From Saccharibacillus nicotianae (lineage in GTDB: Bacteria; Bacillota; Bacilli; Paenibacillales; Paenibacillaceae), in NCBI RefSeq assembly GCF_042681745.1, contig NZ_JBHUGF010000011.1, forward strand, positions 496,001-560,000: 64,000 bases of DNA, in the 5' to 3' direction. Positions 49,373 to 59,144 of the stretch are shown piece after piece. Under the pieces are notes generated by a model. The model saw only the letters and a list, made by a program, of their open reading frames with translations, did no database searches and had not been told where the DNA came from. Positions within the stretch are counted from its first letter, which is position 1. Every line of letters starts with the position of its first letter. The translations under genes and the position numbers were made by a program.

Positions 49373-49414
49373 AAAAACCGACAAAATATCTTTAAGATAT
49401 TGTCGGTTTTTTGT
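49373..49414 (+). terminator. Terminator after doxX
   Basis: AAAAACCGACA (49373-49383) pairs with TGTCGGTTTTTT (49401-49412), with an inner ATATC/GATAT pair. Just before it, AAATATTTGCATAAAA occurs twice in tandem (near 49321 and 49344). Confidence 0.8.
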
Positions 49415-49528
49415 TTTGAACCTACAAAAATAACAGCGTTTAGGCGATATATACAGTAGTAACAAATTGTAGATGAAAAGCAACAGACATCAAATCATCT
49501 ATATTCATTTATAGAAAGAGTGGGGTTT

Positions 49529-51538
49529 ATGAAAAAAAGAATGAAATTGCCCAAACTAAGCAAAAAACCCAATAAACCATCTTCTTTTCGATGGTCGATT
49601 CGCAATCAACTTATTGTAGCATTTGCTTTGATTTTGCTAGGCCCAAGCTTAGTTATTGGTGCAAGTATGTATAATAAAGCAAAAGAAGAAGTACAAAATC
49701 ATTTGATTGCTAGTGCAACACAAAGTGTACAAACCGCTAATTTATTTATCAGTAATGCAATCGCAACTAAAATGCATGATGCTGAATATTTATCAAGTGT
49801 ATTTAATAGTTCGATGATTGATGGTCGATTAAGCCCAGAAATTGTGCCTAAATTAGCACAGTATCTGGGGGAACATCCTGAAGCTATTGATACATTTGTC
49901 GGTACACCGGATGGAACAATGATTCGCGGCGTACCTAAAGAAGATGAGAATGGATACGATCCGCGTGAACGGGATTGGTACAAATTAGCTGAAGCTTCTC
50001 CAGGTCAAACGATTATGACACCTGTTGTTATCAACTCCAGCAAACTTCCTGTTGTTATTCTGGCGCATACCTTACCTGATAATTCAGGAGTATTAGGTAT
50101 TTCATTAAATCTAGAAAGTATTTCTAAATTAGCTGATATTAATGTAGGTAGTGAAGGCTATGTGGTTATTTTAGATACAGAAAAGAAATATATTGTGACT
50201 CGTAATGGTGTGACAGGGGAGCAAGCAGAAGGGGAATACTTGGCTACGATGTATGCCCAAGATAATGGTACTATTGATTATAATTTTAAAGGCGAACCGA
50301 AAAAGATGGTTTTTCTTACTAACAAAGAAACAGGTTGGAAAATCGCAGGTACTATGTATACAAGCGAAATCGATGCAGCAGTGCAACCGATTCGTAATCA
50401 AGCGTTGTTGATTATTATTATCGCTATTGTAATCGCAGCGGTCATTGTAGCATTCTGTATCAATATGATTATGAAGCCTTTACTTGGTCTACGCAAAACG
50501 ACTCAACAAATCAGCGATGGCGATCTAACGATCCAGATCGATCAGCGCAAAAATAATGAGATCGGTGATCTAGCGCGTGACTTTACAATAATGGTGAGCA
50601 GTCTACGTGAGATGATCGAGAAAGTAAGAGACACCACAGACAATGTATCTTCGGCTTCAGAAGAACTAGCAGCCGGAGCAGAAGAAACCAGTCGTTCTGT
50701 TGAACATGTGACTATGGCGATTCAAGAAGTATCTACAGGTAGTGAGCGTCAGGTGGATGGAGTTAAAGTAGGTGCGGATGCGATACATCGTATGTCAGAA
50801 CGTGTTGCTGAGATTTCCGGTCACGTAACTGAAGTAAGCCAAAGCATGAGCGATGCAGCCACAGCTTCTGCCAAAGGAAATGAGTCGGTTATTAATGTGA
50901 CTCAACAGATTTTTGAGATTCAATTAACAGTAGATCGATTAAGCGAAATTATTGCAAGTCTAAATACGCAATCTAGTGAAATTGGTGGTATTGTTGATTT
51001 GATCCGTAATATAGCCAAGCAGACTAATTTGCTAGCCTTAAATGCTTCAATTGAAGCGGCAAGAGCAGGAGAGCATGGTAAAGGATTTGCGGTCGTTGCT
51101 GATGAAGTGCGTAAGCTTGCGTCGGAATCAGGTGAATCTGCAGAGCGTATTGGTAGCCTTATTACAGGTATGCAGGGCATTGTAGCTCAATCGCTAGAAG
51201 TAATGGATCAGGCGAAAGAAAATGTAAACGGAGGTATTCTAGCTGTAGATACCTCAGGACGTTCATTCTCTAGAATCAACCGCGCGATCAAAGCTGTTTC
51301 TCGCAAAATGAACGATGTCACAGGAACTACAGATCATTTGAATAGTGATGCAGATGCAGTGGTGGAAGCGATAGAAGATATCGCTAGCATTTCCGAACAA
51401 GCGGCAAGCAATACCGAGACAATTTCAGCAGCAGCCGAAGAACAACTGGCTTCGATGCAAGAAGTATCCAGTGCCGCTACCGATTTGACTCGTCTTGCAG
51501 AGCAGTTACAACAATTGGTATCTCGTTTTAAAGTATAA
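49529..51538 (+). CDS. Methyl-accepting chemotaxis protein (dCache-HAMP-MA)
   Basis: The 669-residue receptor has a basic N-terminus, a transmembrane helix (about 27-48) and an extracellular dCache ligand domain (about 50-290) with DPRERDWYKLAEASPGQTIMTP typical of its binding pocket. A second helix (about 292-315), HAMP (315-370) and a methyl-accepting coiled coil with the hairpin tip EIGGIVDLIRNIAKQTNLLALNASIEAARAGEHGKGFAVVADEVRKLA (in parts) follow. It reports an amino-acid-like or organic-acid ligand to CheA/CheW. Single gene; no che genes nearby. Confidence 0.92.
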   Translation: MKKRMKLPKLSKKPNKPSSFRWSIRNQLIVAFALILLGPSLVIGASMYNKAKEEVQNHLIASATQSVQTANLFISNAIATKMHDAEYLSSVFNSSMIDGRLSPEIVPKLAQYLGEHPEAIDTFVGTPDGTMIRGVPKEDENGYDPRERDWYKLAEASPGQTIMTPVVINSSKLPVVILAHTLPDNSGVLGISLNLESISKLADINVGSEGYVVILDTEKKYIVTRNGVTGEQAEGEYLATMYAQDNGTIDYNFKGEPKKMVFLTNKETGWKIAGTMYTSEIDAAVQPIRNQALLIIIIAIVIAAVIVAFCINMIMKPLLGLRKTTQQISDGDLTIQIDQRKNNEIGDLARDFTIMVSSLREMIEKVRDTTDNVSSASEELAAGAEETSRSVEHVTMAIQEVSTGSERQVDGVKVGADAIHRMSERVAEISGHVTEVSQSMSDAATASAKGNESVINVTQQIFEIQLTVDRLSEIIASLNTQSSEIGGIVDLIRNIAKQTNLLALNASIEAARAGEHGKGFAVVADEVRKLASESGESAERIGSLITGMQGIVAQSLEVMDQAKENVNGGILAVDTSGRSFSRINRAIKAVSRKMNDVTGTTDHLNSDADAVVEAIEDIASISEQAASNTETISAAAEEQLASMQEVSSAATDLTRLAEQLQQLVSRFKV

Positions 51539-51576
51539 AAAGTATAACGATTAGCAGAAAAAAGTTTCAATAAATC

Positions 51577-51613
51577 AACCGTTGTCCCATATATATTGAG
51601 ACAGCGGTTTTTA
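51577..51613 (+). terminator. Terminator of the chemoreceptor gene
   Basis: AACCGTTGTC (51577-51586) pairs with GACAGCGGTT (51600-51609) with one mismatch, followed by TTTATTATTTT. Confidence 0.65.
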
Positions 51614-51711
51614 TTATTTTATATTTTACATTATATTCGTAAGTTTGTTACAATAATTCAGTAAATACATTATTAATGTACAGCAGATAGACTACCCAGG
51701 GAGGAATAAAT

Positions 51712-52413
51712 ATGTTTACAGTATATCCATCAGCAGAGCGTTTTAGCTTTGATCGAGGTTGGCTACAAGGCAGTCATAGCTTTTCATTTAGTGAATATCA
51801 AGATCCGAATAATGTGAGCTTTGGCCCTCTTCGTGTATTTAACGATGATGTGATTGCTCCTTCACGTGGATTCGGTGCTCATCCGCATAGTGATATGGAA
51901 ATTGTCTCTATTATACTGGAAGGACAATTACGTCACGAAGACAATCTGGGAAATGTAGCAGTTAGTTCTTTTGGCGGTGTGCAACGGATGTCTGCAGGTA
52001 CAGGGGTTGTGCATACAGAGCATAATGCTTCTGATGAGACTCATTGCAATTTATTGCAGTTATGGTTTGAGCCAGAAGCGCGTGGACTCAAGCCTTCTTA
52101 TATGAGTTCATCGTATAATCCAGCTTCTTTAAACGGTCAATTATTGCCGATTGTTAGCCGTCAGGGTGGCGAGAATCAAGCGACGATTCATCAAGACATG
52201 ACCATCTATCTCAGTCGTCTGGAAAAAGGACAAGAAATCAAATTTGTTCAGCATCCAGACCGTCGTACGTATGTATTTGTTATTCAAGGCAGTCTGACAA
52301 TGAATCAAGAGCATCTGTTATCCAAGCATGATGCGGTACGTATTGAACAAGAAACTCATTTGCAGATGACAGCAGAAGAACCGGTCTTTTTCCTGCTGAT
52401 CGACTTGCCTTAG
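51712..52413 (+). CDS. Pirin-family (YhhW-like) bicupin protein
   Basis: The 233-residue protein has the pirin signature: PLRVFNDDVIAPSRGFGAHPHSDMEIVS with metal ligands (two His of HPHS) and VVHTEHN with further His/Glu ligands in the N-terminal cupin. Bacterial members show quercetin 2,3-dioxygenase activity or act as redox-responsive regulators. The start follows GGGAGGAA. The next gene starts 14 bases after the stop, so they form an operon. Confidence 0.87.
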   Translation: MFTVYPSAERFSFDRGWLQGSHSFSFSEYQDPNNVSFGPLRVFNDDVIAPSRGFGAHPHSDMEIVSIILEGQLRHEDNLGNVAVSSFGGVQRMSAGTGVVHTEHNASDETHCNLLQLWFEPEARGLKPSYMSSSYNPASLNGQLLPIVSRQGGENQATIHQDMTIYLSRLEKGQEIKFVQHPDRRTYVFVIQGSLTMNQEHLLSKHDAVRIEQETHLQMTAEEPVFFLLIDLP

Positions 52414-52427
52414 GAGGAACATAGCTG

Positions 52428-52757
52428 ATGAAAGAAACCGTTATGGTCAAGCATGCAGTAACAGGTCGAGAATTATTAAATAACAATAAACACTCGTTCA
52501 CCTACGAGTTTATCAATTTGCCAGCAGGCGGATTTCGAATGACTTTTGTCGGTGCACCTGAAGAGATTGTACAAGATATTATTACTTTGCAACATGAACT
52601 CAATCTATTCCGCTTTGAATTGCCAGAAGATGCTCCACAGATCAAGCACTGGTATTATGTCAAAGAACATGGTGTGCAGTATCAAGCAGACCAAAATCAA
52701 CTGGTGATTGAAGCCGCATCAGAGATTGTGTATTTGCCGTCAGAGTATTTAGAATAA
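52428..52757 (+). CDS. Unknown small protein in operon with pirin
   Basis: The 109-residue soluble protein is mixed alpha/beta, with hydrophobic strands such as FTYEFINLPAGGFRMTFVG and a C-terminal LVIEAASEIVYLPSEYLE. I recognise no motif. The ATG follows AGGAGGAA. Close spacing after the pirin gene and a terminator just after it suggest joint expression with pirin. Confidence 0.65.
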   Translation: MKETVMVKHAVTGRELLNNNKHSFTYEFINLPAGGFRMTFVGAPEEIVQDIITLQHELNLFRFELPEDAPQIKHWYYVKEHGVQYQADQNQLVIEAASEIVYLPSEYLE

Positions 52758-52776
52758 TATAATTTTGTATTTTATT

Positions 52777-52814
52777 AAACCTTCTCTATAGATCATATAG
52801 AGGAGGTTTTTTTA
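52777..52814 (+). terminator. Terminator of the pirin operon
   Basis: AAACCTTCTCTAT (52777-52789) pairs with ATAGAGGAGGTTT (52797-52809) with one wobble/mismatch, followed by TTTTT. The remaining gap to 53079 is AT-rich and shows no gene; it should hold the eCIS promoter, which I could not place. Confidence 0.8.
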
Positions 52815-53079
52815 TATTGAAAAATGCAAAGATATAGATTAACATTATTAGTAATTATATCCACCCACCCCATATATCTCAAAAATGATCTAGTCAAATT
52901 CATAATGTATATGTATCGCTATTACCCAAAATAGATCGATGTATGAATTTTAAAAGTATCGCTTATACAGACTCTCCACTTCTATCATTTTTCTATTCAT
53001 TTACTGTATTTATTTTTACAACAACATAGCTTTTTTAAAAGTTCCTTATCACCTATCCCTGGAAAGGAAGGTTAGCATA

Positions 53080-55302
53080 TTGAATGTGTCTTCGCCACCA
53101 CATGAAGTGGATCAATGGATCAAAGATCATCAGGTGATGCCGTTTGCTTCTGGATGGGAGCATATTGAACATGAAATTCGCAGAATCGATCTACTGATAC
53201 GGATTGCCTTGATTCGTTATCCTCCTCAAGTATCTGCTGAGATTGAACAATATAAGGGACTATTTATTAGTGAAGAAGAAGTATGGTCTTTGCTAGCAGT
53301 TTCTAATGCGCCTGAGCAATCGGAGACTATAGAAGAACTGCTACATATGTTAACCGTATGGGAGCAGTACATCGCTAAACGTTTAGTCTTAAGTAGACAA
53401 CATGAGATACATACACCTTTGGATCAGATTCGTCAGCAAATGAGTTTAGAATATCAAAGTTATTTGTGTTTTTTGATTGTACTTGCTATTGAAATCGATC
53501 GCAAATATGAGAAGTTATATGCTTATTTGCAAGACGATATCACTTGTAAATCACCAACACTACAGCTCATATTAAAACTGATTGCGGATCAGCCTGAACA
53601 AGCTCAGCGTATTCGCCAGTCTTTTGGTATGTATCACCCTTTAACCGATTGGTTGATCTGTCCTTTTTTAGAATCTGAGCCCAAGTCCTCCTTATCCAAA
53701 GCATGGATTGTTGAGCCTGAAGTGCTTCAATTTTTGTTAGAGGACAATGTCCAACCTCAATTATCACTAACTAAAGGATTGACGATATATCAATCCAATG
53801 ATGAATTATCGCCACTCGTTATTCAGCATTCTATTCAGCAAAAATTGAAAGTTATTTGGCAACATCAATCCGATCAGACAGTTATTCTTCTTCACGGTCA
53901 TGCTGGAAGTGGTAAAAAACATCAGCTTAGACATCTCTGTCAGTATTACAACCGACCTCTATTGGTTGCTGAGTTAGAACAAACGGAATCTTTATCTAGT
54001 GAAAACATTCAGCAATGGGCAAAGCAAGCCGTCCGTCAGGCTTTGATACGAAATGCAGTTCTTGTATGTACTGGATGGGATCGTTGGATTCAACGTCCTC
54101 CTAGAGAAATTCAAGCTTTAATTCAGGAATTAAAGCGATATCGAGGAATTTTATTTCTAACAGCGCATACGATGCAAGATCTCTATCTAACCAGCACTTT
54201 GTGGTCATTGGAACAGGAAATTCACCTTCCGCTACCTACGATTCAGGAGTCTTTAGTACTCTGGAAACATTATGGTGAACCGAAATTTGTTGATCATAGA
54301 TTAGATTGGCAGCAAGTCGCTTCTACTTTTCAGATGACACCAGGACAGATCGTAAAAGCATTAAGTCATCTGGCGACTTTATACACTTCAGAAGATGTAG
54401 ATAGTGAAATAGCTACTCAATTAACACAAGAAAATCTCAATCATAGTTGTTACAGGCAGATCCAGACTCGATTGAATACTCAGGCGACTCGGTTATCGAT
54501 GACATCAACATGGGATGATTTGATTTTGCCTGCGGCACAGAAACAAAGTATGCGTTATGCCTGTAATCAGATCAAGTATCGAAGTAAAGTGTACGAAGAA
54601 TGGGGATTTGGTCAAAAGCTAGCTTATGGTAAAGGATTAAGTCTATTATTTACCGGCCCGCCCGGTACAGGCAAAACCATGTCAGCGCGTGTAATTGCCA
54701 ATGAATTGCAGATGCAAATGTATCAGATAAATCTTTCACAAGTAGTGAGTAAGTACATCGGAGAGACTGAAAAGCATTTACAAGAAGTATTTGATGAAGC
54801 TAAGTATAGCAGCAGCATTTTGTTTTTCGATGAAGCAGATGCCCTATTCGGTAAACGTTCTGAAGTAAGCGATTCGCATGACAAATTTGCTAATATGGAA
54901 ACTTCTTTTTTATTACAAAAGATGGAGGAATATGAGGGGATAACAGTTCTAGCTACTAACTATAAGCAGAATTTAGATGAAGCCTTTATGCGTAGAATCA
55001 GTTTTGTTATTCGATTTCCTTTCCCTAACAAAGAAAGTCGTAAGCAGATTTGGCGTACTTTATTACCGGATCAAGTGCCAAGAGAACAGGGAATAGATTT
55101 CAATTTTCTAGGAGATACGTTTGAAATCTCAGGTGGACAAATCAAAAATGTATTACTGTCTGCCGCTTTTCTTGCTGCATCAGAACAGGCTCCTATATCA
55201 ATGAAAATGATTTTTGTAGCTTTACAGCAAGAGCTAAATAAAAGTGGCATGACTCCTTCAGCGGCTTCTCTTGGATTGTATAGTGACCTCTGGCAATCAT
55301 GA
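53080..55302 (+). CDS. eCIS AAA+ ATPase (Afp15/Pvc15-like)
   Basis: The 740-residue protein has an N-terminal helical region (1-260), a first AAA-like module with a weak P-loop (GHAGSGKKHQLRHL, about 275) and a complete second AAA+ domain: Walker A GPPGTGKTMSARVIA (about 525), Walker B ILFFDEADALFGKRSE, sensor 1 LATNYKQNLDEAFMRRI with Arg finger. Afp15-type ATPases are needed for assembly of contractile injection particles. The start is TTG (53080), 10 bases after AAGGAAGG. It heads the eCIS gene set, whereas in Afp/PVC it lies near the end. Confidence 0.85.
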   Translation: MNVSSPPHEVDQWIKDHQVMPFASGWEHIEHEIRRIDLLIRIALIRYPPQVSAEIEQYKGLFISEEEVWSLLAVSNAPEQSETIEELLHMLTVWEQYIAKRLVLSRQHEIHTPLDQIRQQMSLEYQSYLCFLIVLAIEIDRKYEKLYAYLQDDITCKSPTLQLILKLIADQPEQAQRIRQSFGMYHPLTDWLICPFLESEPKSSLSKAWIVEPEVLQFLLEDNVQPQLSLTKGLTIYQSNDELSPLVIQHSIQQKLKVIWQHQSDQTVILLHGHAGSGKKHQLRHLCQYYNRPLLVAELEQTESLSSENIQQWAKQAVRQALIRNAVLVCTGWDRWIQRPPREIQALIQELKRYRGILFLTAHTMQDLYLTSTLWSLEQEIHLPLPTIQESLVLWKHYGEPKFVDHRLDWQQVASTFQMTPGQIVKALSHLATLYTSEDVDSEIATQLTQENLNHSCYRQIQTRLNTQATRLSMTSTWDDLILPAAQKQSMRYACNQIKYRSKVYEEWGFGQKLAYGKGLSLLFTGPPGTGKTMSARVIANELQMQMYQINLSQVVSKYIGETEKHLQEVFDEAKYSSSILFFDEADALFGKRSEVSDSHDKFANMETSFLLQKMEEYEGITVLATNYKQNLDEAFMRRISFVIRFPFPNKESRKQIWRTLLPDQVPREQGIDFNFLGDTFEISGGQIKNVLLSAAFLAASEQAPISMKMIFVALQQELNKSGMTPSAASLGLYSDLWQS

Positions 55303-55314
55303 TATTGGAATCTA

Positions 55315-55920
55315 ATGATTATGGGAAAGGAGGAGAAGCCTATCGGTAACAGCCAAGTAATTGCAGATACCGGATTATCGATTGTTAAATTATTGCGAGA
55401 GCAACTTACACCTGATCCTATTATAGAATCAGCAAGTATTGGACTATCTTCTCCAATAGAAGATAACGAATTAGTGGTCAGTGTTTATCTTTATGAGATA
55501 CGTCAAAGTAAAGAATATCAAATCTACGATATGATCTCACAAGGGAATGATCTTTTGCAATACCCACCGTTATCACTAGAGTTATCTTATCTCATTACAG
55601 TTCATTCTGCTGCTGATGCTGGAGTAAGAGCTTGGGATAATAATCGACTAATGGGTCATATTCTTCAAACCATGCATGATCATGCAATATTAAGCGGAAA
55701 TGATCTAGTCGGAACATTACGTGATCATAATGAAGAATTACGAATCATTTTTGAAGATATCCCGAGTGAAAAATTATTTAACTTTTTCCCACAAAAACCT
55801 TATAAATTATCACTCGGTTATAGTGTAAGTCCCGTATTACTAGAATCCAAACGCACTAAAAAAGTCACCCGCATATTGGAAAGCGATATTCGTACACAAA
55901 CGCGGGAGGGATATTCATGA
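55315..55920 (+). CDS. DUF4255 / Pvc16-N family protein, probable tube or sheath terminator
   Basis: The protein of about 200 residues has the DUF4255 pattern: VIADTGLSIVKLLREQL at the start, LSLELSYLITVHS in the middle and YSVSPVLLESKRTKKVTRIL at the end. In Afp/PVC particles the homologue (Afp16/Pvc16) caps the tube and fixes its length. The start is unclear: ATG 55315 has no ribosome binding site, while the perfect GGAGGAG lies inside the frame, before codon ATC 55342 and the family's usual start point. It overlaps the next gene by four bases. Confidence 0.8.
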   Translation: MIMGKEEKPIGNSQVIADTGLSIVKLLREQLTPDPIIESASIGLSSPIEDNELVVSVYLYEIRQSKEYQIYDMISQGNDLLQYPPLSLELSYLITVHSAADAGVRAWDNNRLMGHILQTMHDHAILSGNDLVGTLRDHNEELRIIFEDIPSEKLFNFFPQKPYKLSLGYSVSPVLLESKRTKKVTRILESDIRTQTREGYS

Positions 55921-56735
55921 TCCAGCAATCGATTTCGATACGGCATCAATTATCAGCTGTTATCTATGTGACTGATATGATTACTGGCCGTGCAGTAGAT
56001 CATCAACGTCTGACTTTTATGTTAGAACCCACAGGAACTACACCTATTTATAAGAATGAAGGCTACTATGTTTATAGTAATTTGCCTGCTGGTATCTACC
56101 GATTAATTGTTCATTCACTGGATTATGGAATAGTGATAAGACAATGGGAATGGAATCCCCAGCAGAAAGATCCACCAGTATTTCAATTGCTATTACAGCC
56201 ATCTCCTGCCTATTTATTTGCCACAAAAATAACTAGAATCTATTGTCGTTGTGTAGATGTAGTTGGTGCTCCTATAACTGACGTACCTTTAACACTATAC
56301 AGCCGTTCGCCTGAAAATAGTCGTGCACGATTGAGAAAAAAAACAAATGTAGAAGATCAAACCCTTGAAGTAGCAACAACTGGCGTACGTTCATTAGCAG
56401 GAGAATCCTATCTCTTGTGTTCAATACACGAAGATATAGAACACAATGAACCGATTGAAATTAAATCCTTTCCTCAGCTTAACGATCAAGTATGGCAACT
56501 GATATCACCGTTATCTCATAGCTATACAGCAGGAGCTTTATTGTTACCGATTGTACGTGCCACTACAGATCATCGTGGCGAAGCTGTACTCGTTATTCGC
56601 AGTCTCCCTTCGAGTAAAGGACAATTTGAACTGGTTGCTGGTTATTCCGATCAAAAGCCATATATATCAAAAATGCTTACTATTCAAGAATCTGAAGTAA
56701 TATCCCTACAACTGACAATCTCTGACTCATGCTGA
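55917..56735 (+). CDS. eCIS-associated protein with Ig-like/carboxypeptidase-regulatory-like repeats
   Basis: The 272-residue protein is all-beta in appearance, with segments such as GYYVYSNLPAGIYRLIVHSLDY (about 45-66) and DHRGEAVLVIRSLPSSKGQFEL near the end. These match the strand pattern of carboxypeptidase regulatory-like (transthyretin-type) domains. It could decorate the particle surface, bind the host, or be a spike or assembly element. ATGA overlap with the DUF4255 gene shows coupling. I know no precise homologue. Confidence 0.55.
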   Translation: MIQQSISIRHQLSAVIYVTDMITGRAVDHQRLTFMLEPTGTTPIYKNEGYYVYSNLPAGIYRLIVHSLDYGIVIRQWEWNPQQKDPPVFQLLLQPSPAYLFATKITRIYCRCVDVVGAPITDVPLTLYSRSPENSRARLRKKTNVEDQTLEVATTGVRSLAGESYLLCSIHEDIEHNEPIEIKSFPQLNDQVWQLISPLSHSYTAGALLLPIVRATTDHRGEAVLVIRSLPSSKGQFELVAGYSDQKPYISKMLTIQESEVISLQLTISDSC

Positions 56736-56788
56736 TAAGACAAGATTACTAGAAATTAAATTTGATAATGAGAAGGGAGAAGGCGCAC

Positions 56789-58531
56789 ATGCCTGAATAT
56801 TTGTCTCCGGGAGTATATGTAGAGGAATTCGATAGTGGTCCAGTTCCAATGGCAGGAGTAAGCACAAGCACAGCAGGATTTCTAGGAGTTGCTGAGCGTG
56901 GAGCTGTAGAAGGATTACCTGTACTGATTACAGGGATTGCTGATTTTCAGCGTAGTTATGGTGGTTATCTATCGGAAAATGCATTTGGTCAGTACCGTTA
57001 TCTTGCTTATGCGGTAGAACATTTTTTTGGTAATGGTGGTTCTAGATGTTATGTCATGAGAGTAGCTCCTGAAACAGCCAAAACAGCTGCTAATATCAAA
57101 GCTGAGGATTTGGAAAAAGCCACAGGTCTAGTCATTCATGCACGTAATCCTGGGCAATGGGGTAATCGTATCGTCATTACATTTATCCCTGCAAGCAAAG
57201 CTAAAACTCAGATTACAGAAGATTTAGGAGAAGGTAAGTATTTAGTTAAAAGTACATCAGGATTTCGTGCCGGAGATGTTGTATCTTTTGTTGAAGGAGA
57301 AAATATTACGTACAATCGAGTTCGGTCAGCATTGGATAACTTGATTGAATTAGAAGAGCCTTTAACAGGGGATGTTGTAGATCCTGAACTTGTACCTACT
57401 AAAGTGTTATCAACACGCGAGTTCGATGTTGAAGTACGTTATGGACTAGAAGCAGAACGATTTGAAAATGCTTCTCTTAATGCAACAGCGCCAAATTTTA
57501 TTGGAATTGTAGCGTCACGTTCTTCACTGATTAGTGTGCAGTGGATTGAACCAGAAGCAGATAAAGCAGCTAAGGTAGTATCTCCTTTTGAAGTTGTTAG
57601 TGGTGAGACTGAAGATAAAGGATCAGCAAATCTAGCACTTAGCGGTGGTAGTGATGGAAGTTCAGATGATCTAGGCGCTGGTGATTTTATGGGCAAAGAT
57701 CTAGGACCAGGCAAACGTACAGGAATTCAATCTTTTATTGATAATGATGAAGTGAGTATTATGGCAGTTCCAGGAGTCACTGATCCAAATGTACAGTTAG
57801 CCTTAGTTGCTCATTGTGAGAATGCTACTAATCGTTTTGCAATTCTGGATGCGCCCAAAGAAACCACTAAAGTTCCTGACGTACTAGAGCACCGCAACTA
57901 TTTTGATAGTTCTTATGCAGCATTGTATTCTCCATGGCTACTTGTCTATGATGCTTTTGAAAAGCGTAGTGTAGCGATTCCACCTTCAGGATCAATGGCA
58001 GGCATCTATGCTCGCTCAGATAATACTCGTGGTGTGCACAAAGCACCAGCTAATGAAGTGGTACGTGGCGTGACTGGACTATACTGCCAGTACAACATGG
58101 GAGAACAGGATATTTTGAATCCTAAAGGTGTAAATTTAATCCGTCAATTTACAGGGCAAGGTATCCGTGTATGGGGTGCACGAACATGTTCTTCTAACGG
58201 ATTATGGAAATATATTAACGTACGCCGTTTATTTATTTTTGTAGAAGAGTCCATTCGTCGTAACACAAACTGGGTCGTTTTTGAACCAAACGATGAACCC
58301 CTCTGGTCTCGAGTACAACGAACAATTGATTCTTTCCTGACAACAGTATGGAGAGATGGGGCATTGATGGGAGCAACTCCAGCGGAAGCCTTTTATGTAC
58401 AGATTGGACGAAGTACGATGACTCAAGATGATATCGACAATGGTCGTTTGATTTGTATTATTGGTATTGCTGCTGTGAAGCCAGCGGAGTTTGTCATTTT
58501 CCGTGTAACACAGAAAACAGCTACCGAATAA
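56789..58531 (+). CDS. Contractile tail sheath protein
   Basis: The 580-residue sheath has the family start YLSPGVYVEEFDSGPVPMAGVSTSTAGFLG. A variable middle domain is inserted (about 120-290). The C-terminal core contains WGARTCSSNGLWKYINVRRLFIFVEESIRR and PWLLVYDAF, matching phage and Afp sheath proteins. The ATG 56789 follows GGGAGAAGG. Six sheath subunits form each disc, and contraction drives the inner tube. Only one sheath gene is seen here, while Afp and PVC have three, so this particle is simpler. Confidence 0.93.
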   Translation: MPEYLSPGVYVEEFDSGPVPMAGVSTSTAGFLGVAERGAVEGLPVLITGIADFQRSYGGYLSENAFGQYRYLAYAVEHFFGNGGSRCYVMRVAPETAKTAANIKAEDLEKATGLVIHARNPGQWGNRIVITFIPASKAKTQITEDLGEGKYLVKSTSGFRAGDVVSFVEGENITYNRVRSALDNLIELEEPLTGDVVDPELVPTKVLSTREFDVEVRYGLEAERFENASLNATAPNFIGIVASRSSLISVQWIEPEADKAAKVVSPFEVVSGETEDKGSANLALSGGSDGSSDDLGAGDFMGKDLGPGKRTGIQSFIDNDEVSIMAVPGVTDPNVQLALVAHCENATNRFAILDAPKETTKVPDVLEHRNYFDSSYAALYSPWLLVYDAFEKRSVAIPPSGSMAGIYARSDNTRGVHKAPANEVVRGVTGLYCQYNMGEQDILNPKGVNLIRQFTGQGIRVWGARTCSSNGLWKYINVRRLFIFVEESIRRNTNWVVFEPNDEPLWSRVQRTIDSFLTTVWRDGALMGATPAEAFYVQIGRSTMTQDDIDNGRLICIIGIAAVKPAEFVIFRVTQKTATE

Positions 58532-58608
58532 AAATGAGTATATACAACAAATGAATGTCTAGTTGACCTGCGTTATATTCTATTTTCATTAGAGAAGGGG
58601 TAGAACCT

Positions 58609-59040
58609 ATGGGAGATCGCAAAGATCCATATCGTAATTTTAGATTCAAAATGGAAGTGGGAAGTATTACTCAAGCTGGATTTACCGAAGTATCTGGGTA
58701 TGATTCGACAGTAGAAGTTGTCGAATACCGAGAAGGTAATGAGGTGACAACACCGCGCAAATTACCTGGGTTAACAAAATACGGTAATATCACACTCAAA
58801 TGGGGTGTGACAGATTCAACCGACTTATACAAATGGTTAGAAGATTGTTCTAATGGAACGATTACTCGTCAAGATGTAACTATTACAGCAATTGATGAGA
58901 CAGGACAAGATAAAGCAGCATGGCAGATTATTCAAGCATGGCCCACCAAATACACTGCACCTAACTTTAACGGTTCCGGGAAAGAAGTAGCAATCGAAAC
59001 GATTGAATTAGCCCATGAGGGTATGAAGCGTTCTAAATAA
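58609..59040 (+). CDS. Inner tube protein (gp19/Hcp-like), first copy
   Basis: The 143-residue protein starts DRKDPYRNFRFKMEVGSI, then GFTEVSGYDSTVEVVEYREG, and has KYGNITLKWGVTDSTDLYKWL, typical of the T4 gp19 tube fold. It ends VAIETIELAHEGMKR. Hexamers stack to form the tube inside the sheath and can hold cargo. The start follows GAAGGGG. A 77-base gap after the sheath gene contains TTGACC but no good -10. Confidence 0.92.
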   Translation: MGDRKDPYRNFRFKMEVGSITQAGFTEVSGYDSTVEVVEYREGNEVTTPRKLPGLTKYGNITLKWGVTDSTDLYKWLEDCSNGTITRQDVTITAIDETGQDKAAWQIIQAWPTKYTAPNFNGSGKEVAIETIELAHEGMKRSK

Positions 59041-59144
59041 AAGTTAAAACTGAAGCGGTATTGCTGTCACAGGCGGAAGGAAATACCCGCCTGTTATTGT
59101 TTAACAAAAATACAAGTGAAAATAAATCTGGAGGTTATTACATT

